This document shows positions 17,080 to 25,600 of a stretch of 64,000 bases of DNA, in pieces (the stretch's first letter is position 1; the number at the start of each line of letters is the position of its first letter). A program made the position numbers and the translations under genes. The notes beneath the pieces were generated by a model. It did no database searches and had not been told where the DNA came from. It saw only the letters and a list, made by a program, of their open reading frames with translations. Origin of the DNA: Sphingobacterium griseoflavum. GTDB taxonomy: Bacteria; Bacteroidota; Bacteroidia; Sphingobacteriales; Sphingobacteriaceae. The stretch spans positions 22,465 through 86,464 of the forward strand of contig NZ_BNAF01000016.1 of assembly GCF_014653155.1 (NCBI RefSeq). The letters are read 5' to 3'.

Positions 17080-19884
17080 TTAATAGGCGTAGCTAAACCC
17101 GAAAGTCGGAAACAGCTTTTGGGATGCCGATACATCATTGATATACGTTATCCTTGCCGCTACGTTGATATCAGGCAGTACATAACGAAACACATTGAGG
17201 TCTGCTGATATCCCCATTCCAAAGCTCTTTGGTGTAGCAGATCTATGGATGTTTTGGAAATCTGAAAATAGCAATCCCTGAAAGCGTTTGATGTAAGCCA
17301 GAGAGCCAATGCTCCAGTCTGGATAGAATAAAGGCATGCGATAGCTCGCCAGCGCGGTGTTGTGCACGATATCCGACCTGAAGTTGCCCCATCCCGATAC
17401 CAGGGGGATATCGTATACGCCTTCATATCGTCCGGTGCTGCGTTGGGCGGCGAAGCGTACTTGCAGACTGTGATTGGATACCAATCCAGGTAGGTAAAAA
17501 TTTGTTCTTACCGAAAAAACTTGACCGCTCAGCTGCTCTTCAAAGGGCAGGTGGCGATAGGTGATACTTATATTTTGACCCCAGCGTGGGGCGAGGTCCA
17601 GCCGGCTTCGCATACTGTTCCTGTTGAAATAGGCTTGGTAATTTAGGGGAAATGCAATGGTTTCATTGAAATTTCGGAGCGCTATACTGACATTATATCG
17701 CTTCGTAAACGATGTTCCGAAATTCGCACCATAGCTATAAACCATGTTTTGCCGGTAAATAGACAGTGGTATGCCGACTTCAAGTGTGGCATGATGGTCA
17801 CGGTAATCGTACATAATAACCTGGTTGTTCTGCGCAACTGCATTTCCCACGAGTCCACGATTGGCATAACGTGCAGTGAATACGGGAAGGTATCTCCGGT
17901 AGGCCACTTCTGCCGAGTAGGTGCTCTTGCGTATGTCGGGGTCATACTCGTAGCCTAGTTTAATCTGACCGGTGTTCAACACATCGTTTGAAAGCCAAAA
18001 AAGACCGGGAATATAATTGTTGAAGCTTTCAAAATTAGTTCCGCTGATCGACAGACTATGAAAGTTGACGAGGTTTGTGGTGGGGTTGTAAGGTGTTATC
18101 TGCAGGTTCTCTTCCACTTTTCCAAGATTATCCTTTTGCTGAAGTTGATCCAGGGTCGGTTGTATGAACAATGTTGGCCTCTGATCGAGGACGGCTGTTC
18201 CCTGAGCTAGCTTTTGCGAAGCCAACTTGTAACCATTATACCGGTAATCGTTGTAAATCATCTGTTTGTTTTCTACATCAATAGCGGCATTGAACGCGCC
18301 AAATCGAGCATCAGTCAATTGATATTGCTGTCCGTGCTGATCGAGTCGATAGATGTTATCCCTGCCGTTATAATGCGCTTTAAAAATGATATCATCGTTG
18401 TGGTACAACGGGCGTTCGAGCTGTTGATTGCTCCAATCAAGCAACAATCGTTGCTGCCGTGTCTGCAAGTCTATTTCGATCAGATTCGTTCCCTTCTGCG
18501 ATACTGCAATTGCAATGATTTTATTTCCTACCGCATCAAATTTTGGTTGCTGTATATGCAAGCCCTCGGCGAGGCGGTAGGTGTCCGAAACCGACCCATT
18601 TTTGGCGTCAATCAATAGCAAGCTACTTTTATTAGCGGTGTTTACTTCAACGACGGCGATGATACCTTTCGTGGGGTGAAGTGCAGGGGAGTAATACCTC
18701 GATTTGTGCGTCAATGTGCGTAGTTTTTTGCTATCTAAGTCATACATGTTGATAACATTATAGGTCTGCTTGCCAAATCGGGGATCCTTTCGGTATTCGT
18801 CCCAGACCAGTTGCGTGCCGCGCAAATGGAAATAGGGCGTAATCTGAATGCCCGTCTTGACAAGACCAATCTCGTTTCCCATGCTGTCCAATTGGATGAT
18901 CTCGTTAACCAATTTTGGACTTGATTTCAGCACCAATAAAGTGCCGGATCCACTTTTTTGGGGCAAAAGATAATCGCTGGGAAACCTACTTGTTGTTGTT
19001 TTTATTTCATTTTCTATAGATTTTTTATTGTCCATATTAGACCAATTTTCTTGCAGTTCTTTCAAAGTTTCACCAAACATTTTTTTAGGTTTGATACCGG
19101 ATACTTGCTTGAAAGCGCGTTGAAAATTAAAAGGGCGAAGGAGCTTTTTTCGCATCTGTTCCATAATTTTTTCATGGCTATCAATACCGTTATGGTTCGT
19201 CAAGTATGTATTCATCAACAGGCCGATCGTGTAATGCGAGGGAACATTATCTTTGAAAGATCCCAGCACATATTTATTGAAATCATAATGTTCATCCGAT
19301 AATATATTTGCGCGAATGGGCATAACCCAAGACGGTAACCTGCCGCGTCCGCCGGAACTATGGATGGTTTCAATTTGTACAGCGTCACCTTCGAAATACC
19401 ATGCTGGCAGATTCAGCGCGTAGAGGCCAAGCGCCAATTGTTCAAAAAAAGGGCCTCTGATACGGCCTGTCAATTTGTCAAATTGTGCAACATGCCTTAG
19501 TTCGTGAAGGGCCAAATTGGGAAGCCATTCCTGATTATCTGCAGTGGAGGAGGGGACCGGGTAAAACTCTGATTTTCGCGGAGCAAGCTGTACATAGCCA
19601 TTTTGACTGAGGTGATTCCCTTGCAATACTAATGTTATGGGGCGGGTGTTTTTGTTTAAATCATCGCTGCTGTATCGCCGTAGTGAGGGTAGCTGCTTTG
19701 CTAAGTTAAGTGCAGCAGAATCAAATGTGCTTGGAAACAGAAGTCTGTAGTTTTTCGTTTTAATTTGATGCCATTTGATGGAGGAGTGCGCTTGCTCATT
19801 TTCTATAATTTGACCGAATGCACAACGTGTATTTATCAATGATGTAAATATGGTTATTATGCTGATAATAATTGCTTTATTCAT
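17080..19884 (-). CDS. Large envelope protein: HExxH-like peptidase region, propeller-like region, C-terminal outer-membrane barrel
   Basis: A 934-residue exported protein that I do not recognise by name. A signal peptide precedes a region near residues 50-300 with the zinc-peptidase-like motif ALHELRHVAQF and, about 45 residues on, AWYFEGDAVQIET, in the order seen in gluzincin peptidases (HExxH, then a downstream Glu). The motif is HELRH, so both His and the Glu are present. A middle region with repeated strands such as KFDAVGNKIIAIAV and NIYRLDQHGQQYQLTD resembles TolB-like propeller blades. The C-terminal part is rich in amphipathic strands and ends in FGFSYAY, typical of an outer-membrane barrel. 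Activity is inference. It is transcribed toward the pgk terminator. Confidence 0.75.
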   Translation of the reverse strand: MNKAIIISIITIFTSLINTRCAFGQIIENEQAHSSIKWHQIKTKNYRLLFPSTFDSAALNLAKQLPSLRRYSSDDLNKNTRPITLVLQGNHLSQNGYVQLAPRKSEFYPVPSSTADNQEWLPNLALHELRHVAQFDKLTGRIRGPFFEQLALGLYALNLPAWYFEGDAVQIETIHSSGGRGRLPSWVMPIRANILSDEHYDFNKYVLGSFKDNVPSHYTIGLLMNTYLTNHNGIDSHEKIMEQMRKKLLRPFNFQRAFKQVSGIKPKKMFGETLKELQENWSNMDNKKSIENEIKTTTSRFPSDYLLPQKSGSGTLLVLKSSPKLVNEIIQLDSMGNEIGLVKTGIQITPYFHLRGTQLVWDEYRKDPRFGKQTYNVINMYDLDSKKLRTLTHKSRYYSPALHPTKGIIAVVEVNTANKSSLLLIDAKNGSVSDTYRLAEGLHIQQPKFDAVGNKIIAIAVSQKGTNLIEIDLQTRQQRLLLDWSNQQLERPLYHNDDIIFKAHYNGRDNIYRLDQHGQQYQLTDARFGAFNAAIDVENKQMIYNDYRYNGYKLASQKLAQGTAVLDQRPTLFIQPTLDQLQQKDNLGKVEENLQITPYNPTTNLVNFHSLSISGTNFESFNNYIPGLFWLSNDVLNTGQIKLGYEYDPDIRKSTYSAEVAYRRYLPVFTARYANRGLVGNAVAQNNQVIMYDYRDHHATLEVGIPLSIYRQNMVYSYGANFGTSFTKRYNVSIALRNFNETIAFPLNYQAYFNRNSMRSRLDLAPRWGQNISITYRHLPFEEQLSGQVFSVRTNFYLPGLVSNHSLQVRFAAQRSTGRYEGVYDIPLVSGWGNFRSDIVHNTALASYRMPLFYPDWSIGSLAYIKRFQGLLFSDFQNIHRSATPKSFGMGISADLNVFRYVLPDINVAARITYINDVSASQKLFPTFGFSYAY

Positions 19885-20529
19885 CTGATTACTTTGTAAT
19901 AGTATGTTTTACTAAAAATATTAGTATAAATTGGGTTATTTATGTGTTTTTTTACTTTTAATATTTAAGTTCAATATACTGATTATCTTTTTTTTATGAT
20001 TTTTTTTAATTGGTCTTTTTATTAAATTTTGCGCTTAAAAAAATGTCTTTTTGCAATGTCCTCAGTAGATCCCAGCTAAGTTTTGCTTCGTTTTTTTTCG
20101 GTTATTAGTTCGTCAACAAGATAAAAAAAATAATTGTCTTTTCTGTGCTACATTACGAGGGATAGACGCACACCTTCACCACGCCATGAAGCGCAGATGA
20201 AAAGGTTCGGCAAGATGTGGCCTATATAGGGTTGCCTGTTTTTGCCAGCATGACTTGGGGTTGATGCTAGCGTGTTCGATCGATTTATAGGGATTTGTTC
20301 CGGAGACTTGAATTCCAGTTGATCCGCTTGTCAATATCTAGGGTTTTTTGTGCTGTCATCTTGGCATGTTTACGCAAAGTGCTCGGTAAAAATTAAAACT
20401 GTTCCTGATGGAATTTGTTATCGATAGTTGGTGTATGTGGCTGAAAATAGTATTAGTTATTTTCAACTAAAAAGTCGACTTTTGCTGCAAACAAAAATAC
20501 CCATGTAGGAATTAAAATTTAAGTTTGTT
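19885..20529. other. 645-bp AT-rich intergenic region
   Basis: No gene that I can support. It is the shared upstream region of the divergent envelope-protein gene and mgtE. It includes a 14-bp perfect palindrome at 20470-20483. A near-consensus -7 box (GACTTTTG) overlaps its right arm. Confidence 0.5.
20470..20483. promoter_or_regulatory. 14-bp palindrome upstream of mgtE
   Basis: AAAAGTCGACTTTT is a perfect palindrome 46 bases before the mgtE start and overlaps a weak -7-like sequence, which is a plausible position for a repressor site. Short palindromes also arise by chance in AT-rich DNA. Confidence 0.3.
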
Positions 20530-21906
20530 ATGGAAGAACTAGAAATGCAAGTGGAGCTTGTGGAGAATTGGATCGAATCGAATCGCCTTTCTGAGCTTCA
20601 AGATTTTCTTAATGAGCAGAACATCTCCGATGTCGAGGAGCTCATCGATGAACTTCCAGAATACGCCGCACTATTTATCGAAACCCTTAATATTAATCGT
20701 GCGGTTCACGTTTTCAGTATCCTCGATTTCCCTACGCAAGAGCGTATCTTCAAAAAACTTTCCGCAGCTAAAGTTCGTGAGCTCATAAATGAGATGCCAC
20801 CAGATGATCGTACATCATTCTTTAGTGAATTAAAGGGTGATGTGGTGAAGCACTTAATTATCATGCTATCCCCAGAAGAGCGCAAAGAAGCACTTTCTTT
20901 GTTGGGTTATCCGGAGGACAGTGTTGGACGTCTTATGACACCAGATTATATCACGGTGAAACCCCACTGGAGTATCACCCGTGTCCTGGAGCATATTCGT
21001 CGATACGGGAATGCTTCGGAGACTATCGACGTGTTGTACGTCATCGATAGTGAAGGCCGACTAATGGATGACATCAAGATTAGGGATATCCTCATTTCGG
21101 ATTTGGATACGAAAGTAGAGGATCTAATCGACAGCCGGCTGATCTCTCTGCATGCCAACGATCCTCAAGAGGAGGCTGTAAATGTTTTCCGGATGAACAA
21201 CCGGGTGGCGCTTCCCGTGGTGGATGAGCAAGGTATTATGTTGGGTATGGTGACGATCGATGATATCCTTTGGGTTGCCAATGAAGAATACACAGAAGAT
21301 ATGCAGCGGATAGGTGGTACTGAAGCATTGGATGAACCGTACCTAGATGTTTCAATTTTCCATTTGGTGAAAAAGCGCGGTGGATGGCTGATCGTACTTT
21401 TTTTGGGGCAGCTGCTCACGTTTAACGTTTTGGAATTTTACGAGGATAAGCTTACCACAATTCTGGTGTTGTTGATGCCGCTTATTATGTCCAGCGGAGG
21501 GAATAGTGGTTCGCAGGCTTCCACGTTGATCATTCAGGCGATGGCCATGGGGGAGGTTACGCTGCGCGACTGGTGGCTCGTTATGCGACGCGAGATTTTG
21601 TCCGGTTTTTTGCTCGGTCTGATTCTTGGAACGTTGGGGTTCTTTCGTATATCGGTTTATCAAGCTTTTGCCGATGCTTATGGTGATGCTTGGCTGCTGT
21701 ATGGATTTGCAATCGCCTTTTCCCTTGTTGGTGTCGTTCTGTGGGGGTCACTTGTCGGATCCATGCTTCCCTTTGTACTTCGTCGCTTAGGGGCAGATCC
21801 GGCCAGCTCTTCGGCTCCATTTGTGTCTACATTAGTCGACGTGACGGGCTTGATTATCTATTTTACGGTAGCCACGCTCGTGCTTGGTGATCTTGTTGTT
21901 TCATAA
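20530..21906 (+). CDS. mgtE: Magnesium transporter MgtE
   Basis: Mg2+-gated Mg2+ channel of the inner membrane, 458 residues. The N-terminal superhelical domain (about 1-130) holds repeats such as ALFIETLNINRAVHVFSIL and PPDDRTSFFSEL. A pair of CBS domains follows (about 140-260; IDVLYVIDSEGRLMDDI and RVALPVVDEQGIMLGMVTIDDIL), then five membrane helices beginning near residue 285 (GGWLIVLFLGQLLTF). The pore-lining segment PLIMSSGGNSGSQA is conserved, as is DPASSSAPFVSTLVDVTGLIIYF near the end. Length and domain order are standard. Confidence 0.95.
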   Translation: MEELEMQVELVENWIESNRLSELQDFLNEQNISDVEELIDELPEYAALFIETLNINRAVHVFSILDFPTQERIFKKLSAAKVRELINEMPPDDRTSFFSELKGDVVKHLIIMLSPEERKEALSLLGYPEDSVGRLMTPDYITVKPHWSITRVLEHIRRYGNASETIDVLYVIDSEGRLMDDIKIRDILISDLDTKVEDLIDSRLISLHANDPQEEAVNVFRMNNRVALPVVDEQGIMLGMVTIDDILWVANEEYTEDMQRIGGTEALDEPYLDVSIFHLVKKRGGWLIVLFLGQLLTFNVLEFYEDKLTTILVLLMPLIMSSGGNSGSQASTLIIQAMAMGEVTLRDWWLVMRREILSGFLLGLILGTLGFFRISVYQAFADAYGDAWLLYGFAIAFSLVGVVLWGSLVGSMLPFVLRRLGADPASSSAPFVSTLVDVTGLIIYFTVATLVLGDLVVS

Positions 21907-22019
21907 AAAAAATCTTATTGTATTAGAGCTAGTTGCAATTTTCTATCTGAAATAATTTGCAGAGCTCACCAAAACTTCCGATAATTGCATCACCGAAACG
22001 GAAACGTTGGTGCTAAAAT

Positions 22020-22093
22020 TCCTGAATAGCTCAGCAGGTTAGAGCATCTGACTGTTAATCAGAGGGTCGCTGGTTCGAGCCCAGCTTCAGGAG
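22020..22093 (+). tRNA. tRNA-Asn (GTT), copy 1
   Basis: 74 nt. Acceptor arms TCCTGAA and TTCAGGA with discriminator G; anticodon loop CTGTTAA gives GTT. The T arm has GGTTCGAGCCC. CCA is not encoded. It is identical to the copy at 32201-32274. Confidence 0.95.
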
Positions 22094-22097
22094 CAAC

Positions 22098-22135
22098 ACA
22101 AAAAAGGTCTTTTTTTTAAAAAAGGCCTTTTTTGT
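22098..22135 (+). terminator. Terminator after tRNA-Asn copy 1
   Basis: ACAAAAAAGGTC pairs with GGCCTTTTTTGT across an A/T loop, with T tracts, starting 5 bases after the tRNA. Confidence 0.7.
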
Positions 22136-22361
22136 TTCGGTGAAAATTAGATACGTACGCACTCGCTGCCCTGATCCTAATATGCGATACTCGCAAGAGA
22201 GCCGAGTCGATATGTTTTAGTTTTGCATTCCATCGATCTTTTTAAGGTGGCAGGATAGACCTCGAAAAACAGTAATCTAGCCCGCCAAAACGAAAGATTG
22301 GGACATCCTGTCCTGAATTAGTGGTCCTACTCCATACTATATGGCGACCAAAAGTATTTCC

Positions 22362-23234
22362 TTATCGCTGTGTCTTTCTAAACTCTTCTGGGCTAAGTCC
22401 ATGCTTCTTTTTAAAAAAAGTAATGAAGTAAGAAGAACTGTCGAAGCCAAGTTCAAATGATATTTCCGATACCGTTTTGAACGTGTGACAGAGCAACCTT
22501 TCCGCCTCCATCCGTATTCGGTCTCTTGTTATTTCTCCGACGCTCCTGCTCCGCCGTTCTTTGCAGATACGGTTTAGGTAATTCGTTGATATGTTCAACT
22601 TTTCGGCATAAAATGAAGGGAATCGTTCTCTTTTGTAGTACTGTTCCAACAATTGTTCAAAAAGTCGTACTTTACCCTCTTTCTCTCTATTGTAGGGAGC
22701 ATCAACAGCTATACCATGGTGTCTCCCCATAATCCCCAATACGATATTCAGGTAGGAGCGCAATATCGTTCTTGAATCAGCTCCTGAACGCTTGAATTCA
22801 TCGTACATTGCATCCATCATCATGCGCCAACGGGGCATATCTTCCGTATGCTCCAACTGTTTACATACGCTATTACTTTTTAGAAATGAAAAATCGTATA
22901 AAACATTGTCGTTATATCGCTTCGAAAAAAAAGCGTCCGTAAACAATACCACCCAGCCTTTGGCTTGTTTATCTATTTCAAATGTACAGACACTGGTAGG
23001 GCTTACACTCAATACTTCTCCTTTATGGATTTGTGTAGAAGACTGATCTACAACAAACCTTCCGGCTTGATCTTCTAAAAAGATTATCGTGTAAAATCTT
23101 CTCTGGTTTGGCAACGAGAAAAGACTACAGTAATGCTGATTATAAGATTGGAGCGAAGTGATGAAAAAACCTAAATCGGGACTTTCAAAATCTTCCAGTG
23201 TCAAAACTCTTATTTCTTCTGTCTTGACAACCAT
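22362..23234 (-). CDS. AraC family transcriptional regulator
   Basis: A 290-residue regulator with an N-terminal sensor region and a C-terminal AraC-type double helix-turn-helix. The DNA-binding part spans about residues 185-288. The first HTH contains FYAEKLNISTNYLNRICK and the second EISFELGFDSSSYFITFFKK, followed by the family ending HGLSPEEFRK. It lies 42 bases downstream of the small CxxxC protein gene on the same strand, so it is probably the last gene of the SCO-CxxxC-AraC operon. It is the only regulator in the cluster and likely controls the copper/heme genes. The effector is unknown. Confidence 0.88.
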   Translation of the reverse strand: MVVKTEEIRVLTLEDFESPDLGFFITSLQSYNQHYCSLFSLPNQRRFYTIIFLEDQAGRFVVDQSSTQIHKGEVLSVSPTSVCTFEIDKQAKGWVVLFTDAFFSKRYNDNVLYDFSFLKSNSVCKQLEHTEDMPRWRMMMDAMYDEFKRSGADSRTILRSYLNIVLGIMGRHHGIAVDAPYNREKEGKVRLFEQLLEQYYKRERFPSFYAEKLNISTNYLNRICKERRSRSVGEITRDRIRMEAERLLCHTFKTVSEISFELGFDSSSYFITFFKKKHGLSPEEFRKTQR

Positions 23235-23276
23235 AATAATATTACCTTAATTTAAATAATCGATAGATCAGTTAAA

Positions 23277-23648
23277 TCAGGCAATAGGCGGTTTGAAGAT
23301 AGAAAAGCAAAAGCCATCTGATAAGGTGGCCTCAGAAACCGGTTGCGTTAAAAGGTTTCCAATATCTTTTTGAACAGGCGGCGTATTACTTGAAGTGAAG
23401 ATGGATAATATCATCGTTACTTCGAGCAACTTAAGTTTCACAGGTGCATCGTTATGCTGCTGATCTTCTTTAATTTTTTCCTCTAAATAACACGAGCCTT
23501 TACATACTGGAATAGTGTCAAATCTATTGATACATAACTGGCTTTCGATATAGTCCCGATTGAGCTGAAAGCTTAAAAAAATCCACATACTACTCGTTGA
23601 CTGTATGAAAACAGCTATAAGCAACGATATGTACATGAATCTTTTCAA
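23277..23648 (-). CDS. Small membrane-anchored CxxxC protein (copy 1)
   Basis: 123 residues, unrecognised family. It has one N-terminal membrane helix (about residues 4-25) followed by a short thiol-bearing domain with Cys39, Cys49 and Cys53 (motif C-K-G-S-C). The protein at 25127 has its three cysteines at exactly the same positions and also shares N-R-x-Y-I at 30-34, L38 and N41. Both genes start with TTG followed by AAA AG, a shared unusual start. Each gene lies just downstream of a SCO gene (here 21 bases after), and the Cys spacing equals that of the SCO metal site. A copper or thiol-exchange partner of SCO in the periplasm is inference. Confidence 0.75.
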   Translation of the reverse strand: MKRFMYISLLIAVFIQSTSSMWIFLSFQLNRDYIESQLCINRFDTIPVCKGSCYLEEKIKEDQQHNDAPVKLKLLEVTMILSIFTSSNTPPVQKDIGNLLTQPVSEATLSDGFCFSIFKPPIA

Positions 23649-23669
23649 AATGCTGCGAATGTATTAAAT

Positions 23670-24278
23670 TTATTTTTCTTTTCGTAAAATAGCAATATCT
23701 GCTAATAATCTCTTGGTCTCTTCGCGTGAAGTTCCGTCGTATACACCTCGGATATGTAGATCCTTATCGACCAAAAGAAATCCACCGCTGTGTGTAAATC
23801 CGCCAGGGGCCGTACTATCCGGATAGGCAATAGCATAATAGGATTTCTCCGCAAGATGAAATACATCTTGTGGGCTTCCATATAGAAAATGCCACTTCTC
23901 TCTTTTAACCCCGATCTTGTCAGCGTAGGCTTTCAATGCCGGAATGGTGTCGCGCTTGGGGTCAATACTGAAAGAAAGGAGGACAATATCTTCCATTCCC
24001 ATCGTTTCATCGTACACTTCCTTCATCTGCGCGTTCATTTGTGGACAAATGGTTGGACATGACAAGAAGATAAATGAAGCAATATGGATCTTACCATTTA
24101 GGCTCTGATCAGAGATGGGTGTACTGTCCTGATCAAGCATGCTAAATTCATCGATCTTAGGATAAATTAGTTCACTCCCTTCCGTAACCGGATTGCCGAG
24201 ATAGGGAAGTTTTTTTTGCTGACAGCCCATGGAGCATATAGTCAAAACTAAGAATAAGACGAAGCTTACATATTTCAT
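23670..24278 (-). CDS. SCO1/SenC family lipoprotein (copy 1)
   Basis: Thioredoxin-fold copper chaperone or thiol reductase, known in other organisms for building the CuA site of cytochrome oxidase. The 202-residue product is a lipoprotein (lipobox SMGC, Cys19). The metal site is complete: CPTIC with Cys74 and Cys78, and the distal His163 in FTHSGGF. The family segments SIDPKRDTIPALKAYA and WHFLYG are present. It heads a minus-strand operon with the CxxxC protein and AraC genes and is divergent from a second SCO gene. No oxidase genes are nearby, so the client may be another protein. Confidence 0.92.
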   Translation of the reverse strand: MKYVSFVLFLVLTICSMGCQQKKLPYLGNPVTEGSELIYPKIDEFSMLDQDSTPISDQSLNGKIHIASFIFLSCPTICPQMNAQMKEVYDETMGMEDIVLLSFSIDPKRDTIPALKAYADKIGVKREKWHFLYGSPQDVFHLAEKSYYAIAYPDSTAPGGFTHSGGFLLVDKDLHIRGVYDGTSREETKRLLADIAILRKEK

Positions 24279-24467
24279 TGAGATAAATACTATCCTATTT
24301 TAAATACCAAATATACATTTTATTGCTGTTAAATATCGATTGAATACCTCAAGTGTCCCTTACAACATCCGATATGCACGAAAACCTAAACACGTAGCAC
24401 GCTTATGTAAACCACTAAAGCCATATAGTATGGTAACTTTGCAAAGTTAATAAAGCAGCAGAGCGCA
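24279..24467. promoter_or_regulatory. Divergent promoter region between the two SCO operons
   Basis: 189 bases between the two SCO starts. A -7 box TAACTTTG (24434-24441, plus) lies 26 bases before the plus-strand start; it overlaps the perfect palindrome AACTTTGCAAAGTT (24435-24448). TATATTTG (minus, complement of 24308-24315) could serve the minus operon. No -33 TTTG is clear for either, consistent with activator-dependent promoters. Confidence 0.5.
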
Positions 24468-25112
24468 ATGTCTTTTCAAATTTTCAAAATCCTGCCATTG
24501 GGCATATTATTTCTCGCCTCTTGTGGTCAACAACGCGATGATAAGGATCTTCCTATTATGGGCGAGAAAGAAATCGTTTCAATGGTGAAAGATGGCAAGA
24601 CGTTTAATGACACGATCTACCACAGCATACCTGAATTCCGTTTTGTGGACCAGGATAGTGTATGGATTTCCAATGAAGATGTTGCTGATAAGATCTACCT
24701 GGCGGATTTCTTTTTTACACGTTGTCCGACTATATGTCCGCTACTTGCTAGAAATATGTTGACCATCGCAAAAGAGTTTGAAAACGAGGAGCGTTTAGTG
24801 ATATTATCGCACACCATTGATGCGAAACACGATACGCCGGCTGTGCTAAAAGATTACGCCACTAAACTTGGTGCACCGTCAAACTGGCACTTTTTAAATG
24901 GCCCACAGGAGGCTGTCTATCACATTGCAGGAAAAGAGGGTTACTTTTCGTATGCGGAGGAAAACCCCGACATTCCCGGAGGCTTTGATCATAGCGGTGC
25001 ATTTACATTGGTGGACACTAACGGACACGTAAGAGGAGTTTACGATGGCACCCGTGAAGATGAAGCGAAAAAGGCGATAGCAGACATCCGTAAATTATTA
25101 GCGCAATTTTAA
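24468..25112 (+). CDS. SCO1/SenC family lipoprotein (copy 2)
   Basis: 214 residues, lipoprotein (lipobox LASC, Cys19). The copper site is intact: CPTIC with Cys86 and Cys90, and His175 in FDHSGAF. Family segments HTIDAKHDTPAVLKDYA and WHFLNGP are present. It is divergently transcribed from copy 1, and each copy is followed by its own CxxxC small protein, so the pair arose by inverted duplication or by retention of two specialised modules. The two SCO proteins are clearly diverged rather than recent copies. Confidence 0.92.
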   Translation: MSFQIFKILPLGILFLASCGQQRDDKDLPIMGEKEIVSMVKDGKTFNDTIYHSIPEFRFVDQDSVWISNEDVADKIYLADFFFTRCPTICPLLARNMLTIAKEFENEERLVILSHTIDAKHDTPAVLKDYATKLGAPSNWHFLNGPQEAVYHIAGKEGYFSYAEENPDIPGGFDHSGAFTLVDTNGHVRGVYDGTREDEAKKAIADIRKLLAQF

Positions 25113-25126
25113 AGATATAAACTAAA

Positions 25127-25507
25127 TTGAAAAGGATTATTTCATTTCTACTACTTTTATCTCTTGCTTACCAATGTTTGGGAAGTATGGGGGTATTAGT
25201 GTGGTTTGAAAGCAACCGATCCTATATCGCAAACGTATTGTGTGAAAACAGTGCAAAGCCGGAAATGCATTGCAATGGTCAATGCGTACTCATGAAAAAG
25301 CTCAAAGCATTGGAAGAGAAATCATCCGATAAAAGTCTTCCGCAGAATGCAAAACACGAAACTTTTCTCTGCGTGATGCAGGAATGGCCGGTAATGCCCG
25401 AAAGCATATCCATCCAGTTAGTAAACAAATACGTAGCCTATTATAAAGCCTACTACAGTTTTATACATTTCAAGAATAACTTCCGCCCTCCTCGATTCAA
25501 CGCCTAA
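25127..25507 (+). CDS. Small membrane-anchored CxxxC protein (copy 2)
   Basis: 126 residues, unrecognised. It starts at TTG 25127 (TTG AAA AGG); the next in-frame Met is residue 21, past the membrane helix, so TTG is needed. The helix at about 4-26 is followed by N-R-S-Y-I, Cys39, Cys49 and Cys53 (H-C-N-G-Q-C), aligning without gaps to copy 1. The C-terminal half differs and is rich in aromatics (YVAYYKAYYSFIHF). It starts 14 bases after the SCO copy 2 stop. Possibly a membrane partner for copper loading or disulfide exchange. Confidence 0.75.
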   Translation: MKRIISFLLLLSLAYQCLGSMGVLVWFESNRSYIANVLCENSAKPEMHCNGQCVLMKKLKALEEKSSDKSLPQNAKHETFLCVMQEWPVMPESISIQLVNKYVAYYKAYYSFIHFKNNFRPPRFNA

Positions 25508-25600
25508 TTTTTTCTATAAGAATCAATAGTGCTGTATTGACCTAAGAGGCTTTAAACTCGGTGGGTAATACAGCGATTTTGGCATTGAATAAAATCGAGC

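Noticed and set aside
25532..25573. Inverted repeat CTGTATT/AATACAG upstream of the YtkA-like gene
   Set aside because: Only 7 bp with a large loop and no T tract; likely chance.
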